A DNA stretch of 64,000 bases from NCBI RefSeq assembly GCF_004146235.1, contig NZ_SELO01000024.1, positions 1 through 64,000 of the forward strand, given 5' to 3'. Made by a program: the position numbers and the translations under genes. Source of the DNA: Tropicimonas sp. IMCC6043 (GTDB lineage Bacteria > Pseudomonadota > Alphaproteobacteria > Rhodobacterales > Rhodobacteraceae). This document shows positions 63,091 to 64,000 of this stretch, piece after piece (the stretch's first letter is position 1; each line of letters starts with the position of its first letter). The notes below the pieces were generated by a model. The model made no database searches. It was given only the letters and a program-made list of their open reading frames with translations, and had not been told where the DNA came from.

Positions 63091-64000
63091 ATGTTGCTCG
63101 CAGTCTCACGTCCGCGTCTGCGCTTCGCCCGTGCCGCATGGCACGGCCCGCGCGCATGGGTGGCGGCGCTTTCGGCGGGCATGACGCTGGCGATCGTCTG
63201 GGCCTTTTGCGCGGGCGTGACCGTATGGACCCCGGCGGCGCTTGTCGCGGTGCCGCTCGTTGCCCTGACCGCGATCTGGATTTCCGGTGGCGCAGCGACG
63301 GCGCTTCTGGGCATCGCCCTGCCGGCGCCAGCGCGTGCGCCTGTTCCCGAAGGCTGGACGCCCGTGAGCCGCACGGCGATCCTGGTCATGCTCTGCAAGG
63401 AGGCGCCGGAGCCGCTGGCCGGCCATCTCGTGGCCCTGCATGCCGGGCTGGCGCGGGCAAGGCTGGACGGTGCGACACAGATTTTCGTGCTGTCGGACAC
63501 GTTCGGCGCCGACCTGGTCAGGCAGGAGGAAGCGGCGCTTCACCCCCTGATGGCCGCCGGCGTGCTACGCTACCGGCGCCGCGCGCGAAATACCGGACGC
63601 AAGCCCGGCAACATCGCCGAATGGGTGTCCACTCATGGCGACCTGTTCGACCACATGCTGGTACTGGATGCCGACAGCAGGATGACCCCGCGGCGCATTC
63701 GCCGGATGATCTGGCAGATGGAACAGCGTCCTCGGCTCGGTCTGTTGCAGGCCGGTATCGCGCTCCGGCCCGGAACGACCCGCCTCGGCCGTCATCAGCG
63801 TGGCAGTGCCCGTCTTCTGTCGCGCGGTTTCGGGCGCGGTTTCGCTGCCTGGAGCGGGGACAGCAGCAATTACTGGGGGCATAACGCGATCATACGCCTC
63901 GCCGCGTTTCGCACGGCGACCTCTCTTCCCGTGCTTCCGGGGCGCGCGCCCTTCGGTGGTCCGTTGCTGAGCCATGATTTCATCGAAGCGGCATGGATCC
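63091..64000 (+). CDS. opgH: Glucans biosynthesis glucosyltransferase H, N-terminal part (runs off window)
   Basis: An open frame of 303 codons from ATG 63091 (AGGAAGG upstream) to the window end. Two N-terminal helices (about 25-70) are followed by a family-2 glycosyltransferase domain: ILVMLCKEAPEPLAG, the KPGNIAEWV block, LDADSRM (UDP-glucose Asp pair), SNYWGHNAIIR and PLLSHDFIEAAWI, which are OpgH-specific. The enzyme polymerises the beta-glucan backbone of osmoregulated periplasmic glucans in the inner membrane. The C-terminal transmembrane part lies beyond the window. Next to an MdoB-like enzyme and a phospholipid synthase it suggests glucan synthesis and decoration. Confidence 0.9.
   Translation, partial: MLLAVSRPRLRFARAAWHGPRAWVAALSAGMTLAIVWAFCAGVTVWTPAALVAVPLVALTAIWISGGAATALLGIALPAPARAPVPEGWTPVSRTAILVMLCKEAPEPLAGHLVALHAGLARARLDGATQIFVLSDTFGADLVRQEEAALHPLMAAGVLRYRRRARNTGRKPGNIAEWVSTHGDLFDHMLVLDADSRMTPRRIRRMIWQMEQRPRLGLLQAGIALRPGTTRLGRHQRGSARLLSRGFGRGFAAWSGDSSNYWGHNAIIRLAAFRTATSLPVLPGRAPFGGPLLSHDFIEAAWI

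Noticed and set aside
1-64000. CRISPR arrays, prophage modules, replication origin
   Set aside because: No regularly spaced repeats, phage structural genes or DnaA-box cluster were seen.

Overview
The window is GC-rich chromosomal DNA from an alphaproteobacterium, most likely a member of the Rhodobacterales. The reasons are the gcvT-gcvH-gcvP order behind a tandem glycine riboswitch, a DmdC-like acyl-CoA dehydrogenase next to MerR regulators, a perfect FNR/FnrL-type box, short MoaR-free operons with four-base overlaps, and an opgH homologue. Species cannot be fixed from the sequence alone. No phage, plasmid or CRISPR signature was seen. Some 50 genes, one tRNA (Asp, GTC) and one riboswitch are supported.

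Layout. 0-2.6 kb is eroded: a truncated IS481-type transposase, a nucleoside deaminase, a DUF1059 gene and a second transposase remnant. 2.6-12 kb holds a lipid-kinase/phosphoesterase pair, an AI-2E-type permease, a SARP-like TPR regulator, an outer-membrane barrel protein, a phospholipase-D remnant, a GntR regulator and a methyltransferase. 12.1-16.8 kb is the glycine cleavage operon. 16.8-25.4 kb has small enzymes, a degenerate M48-like membrane protein, a second wHTH-TPR regulator, an M20 dipeptidase, an FkbM methyltransferase and tRNA-Asp. 25.5-36 kb is a MerR-linked fatty-acid beta-oxidation operon (acyl-CoA dehydrogenase, thiolase, FadJ-type protein, GST) with two PaaI thioesterases and a MATE pump diverging from it. 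36-40 kb holds pyrD, a DUF952 gene, a periplasmic 5'-nucleotidase and an HMCES/YedK gene.

40.2-47.9 kb is the first unusual system. Behind a perfect TTGAT-N4-ATCAA box lie two Nfn-like flavoprotein subunits, the two subunits of a 2-oxoacid:ferredoxin oxidoreductase, and a 723-residue protein that looks like a pyruvate:ferredoxin oxidoreductase TPP domain without its TPP site, fused to a [4Fe-4S] ferredoxin. This reads as a low-oxygen module that links 2-oxoacid oxidation, ferredoxin and NAD(P)H.

48.1-57.7 kb is the second. Catabolic-type aroQ, shikimate/quinate dehydrogenase and quiC (3-dehydroshikimate dehydratase) surround a LysR gene and four genes not expected in protocatechuate formation: an HMG-CoA-lyase-like enzyme, a TIM-barrel isomerase/dehydratase, a CoA-acylating aldehyde dehydrogenase and a TPP enzyme. 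The same 18-base motif precedes both transcription units, which suggests one regulon.

57.8-64 kb is an envelope cluster: glycosyltransferase, flippase-like protein, alkaline-phosphatase-superfamily membrane enzyme and CDP-alcohol phosphatidyltransferase in one overlapping operon, then a cytochrome b561 and the start of opgH running off the window. It may make or decorate osmoregulated periplasmic glucans or a glycolipid.
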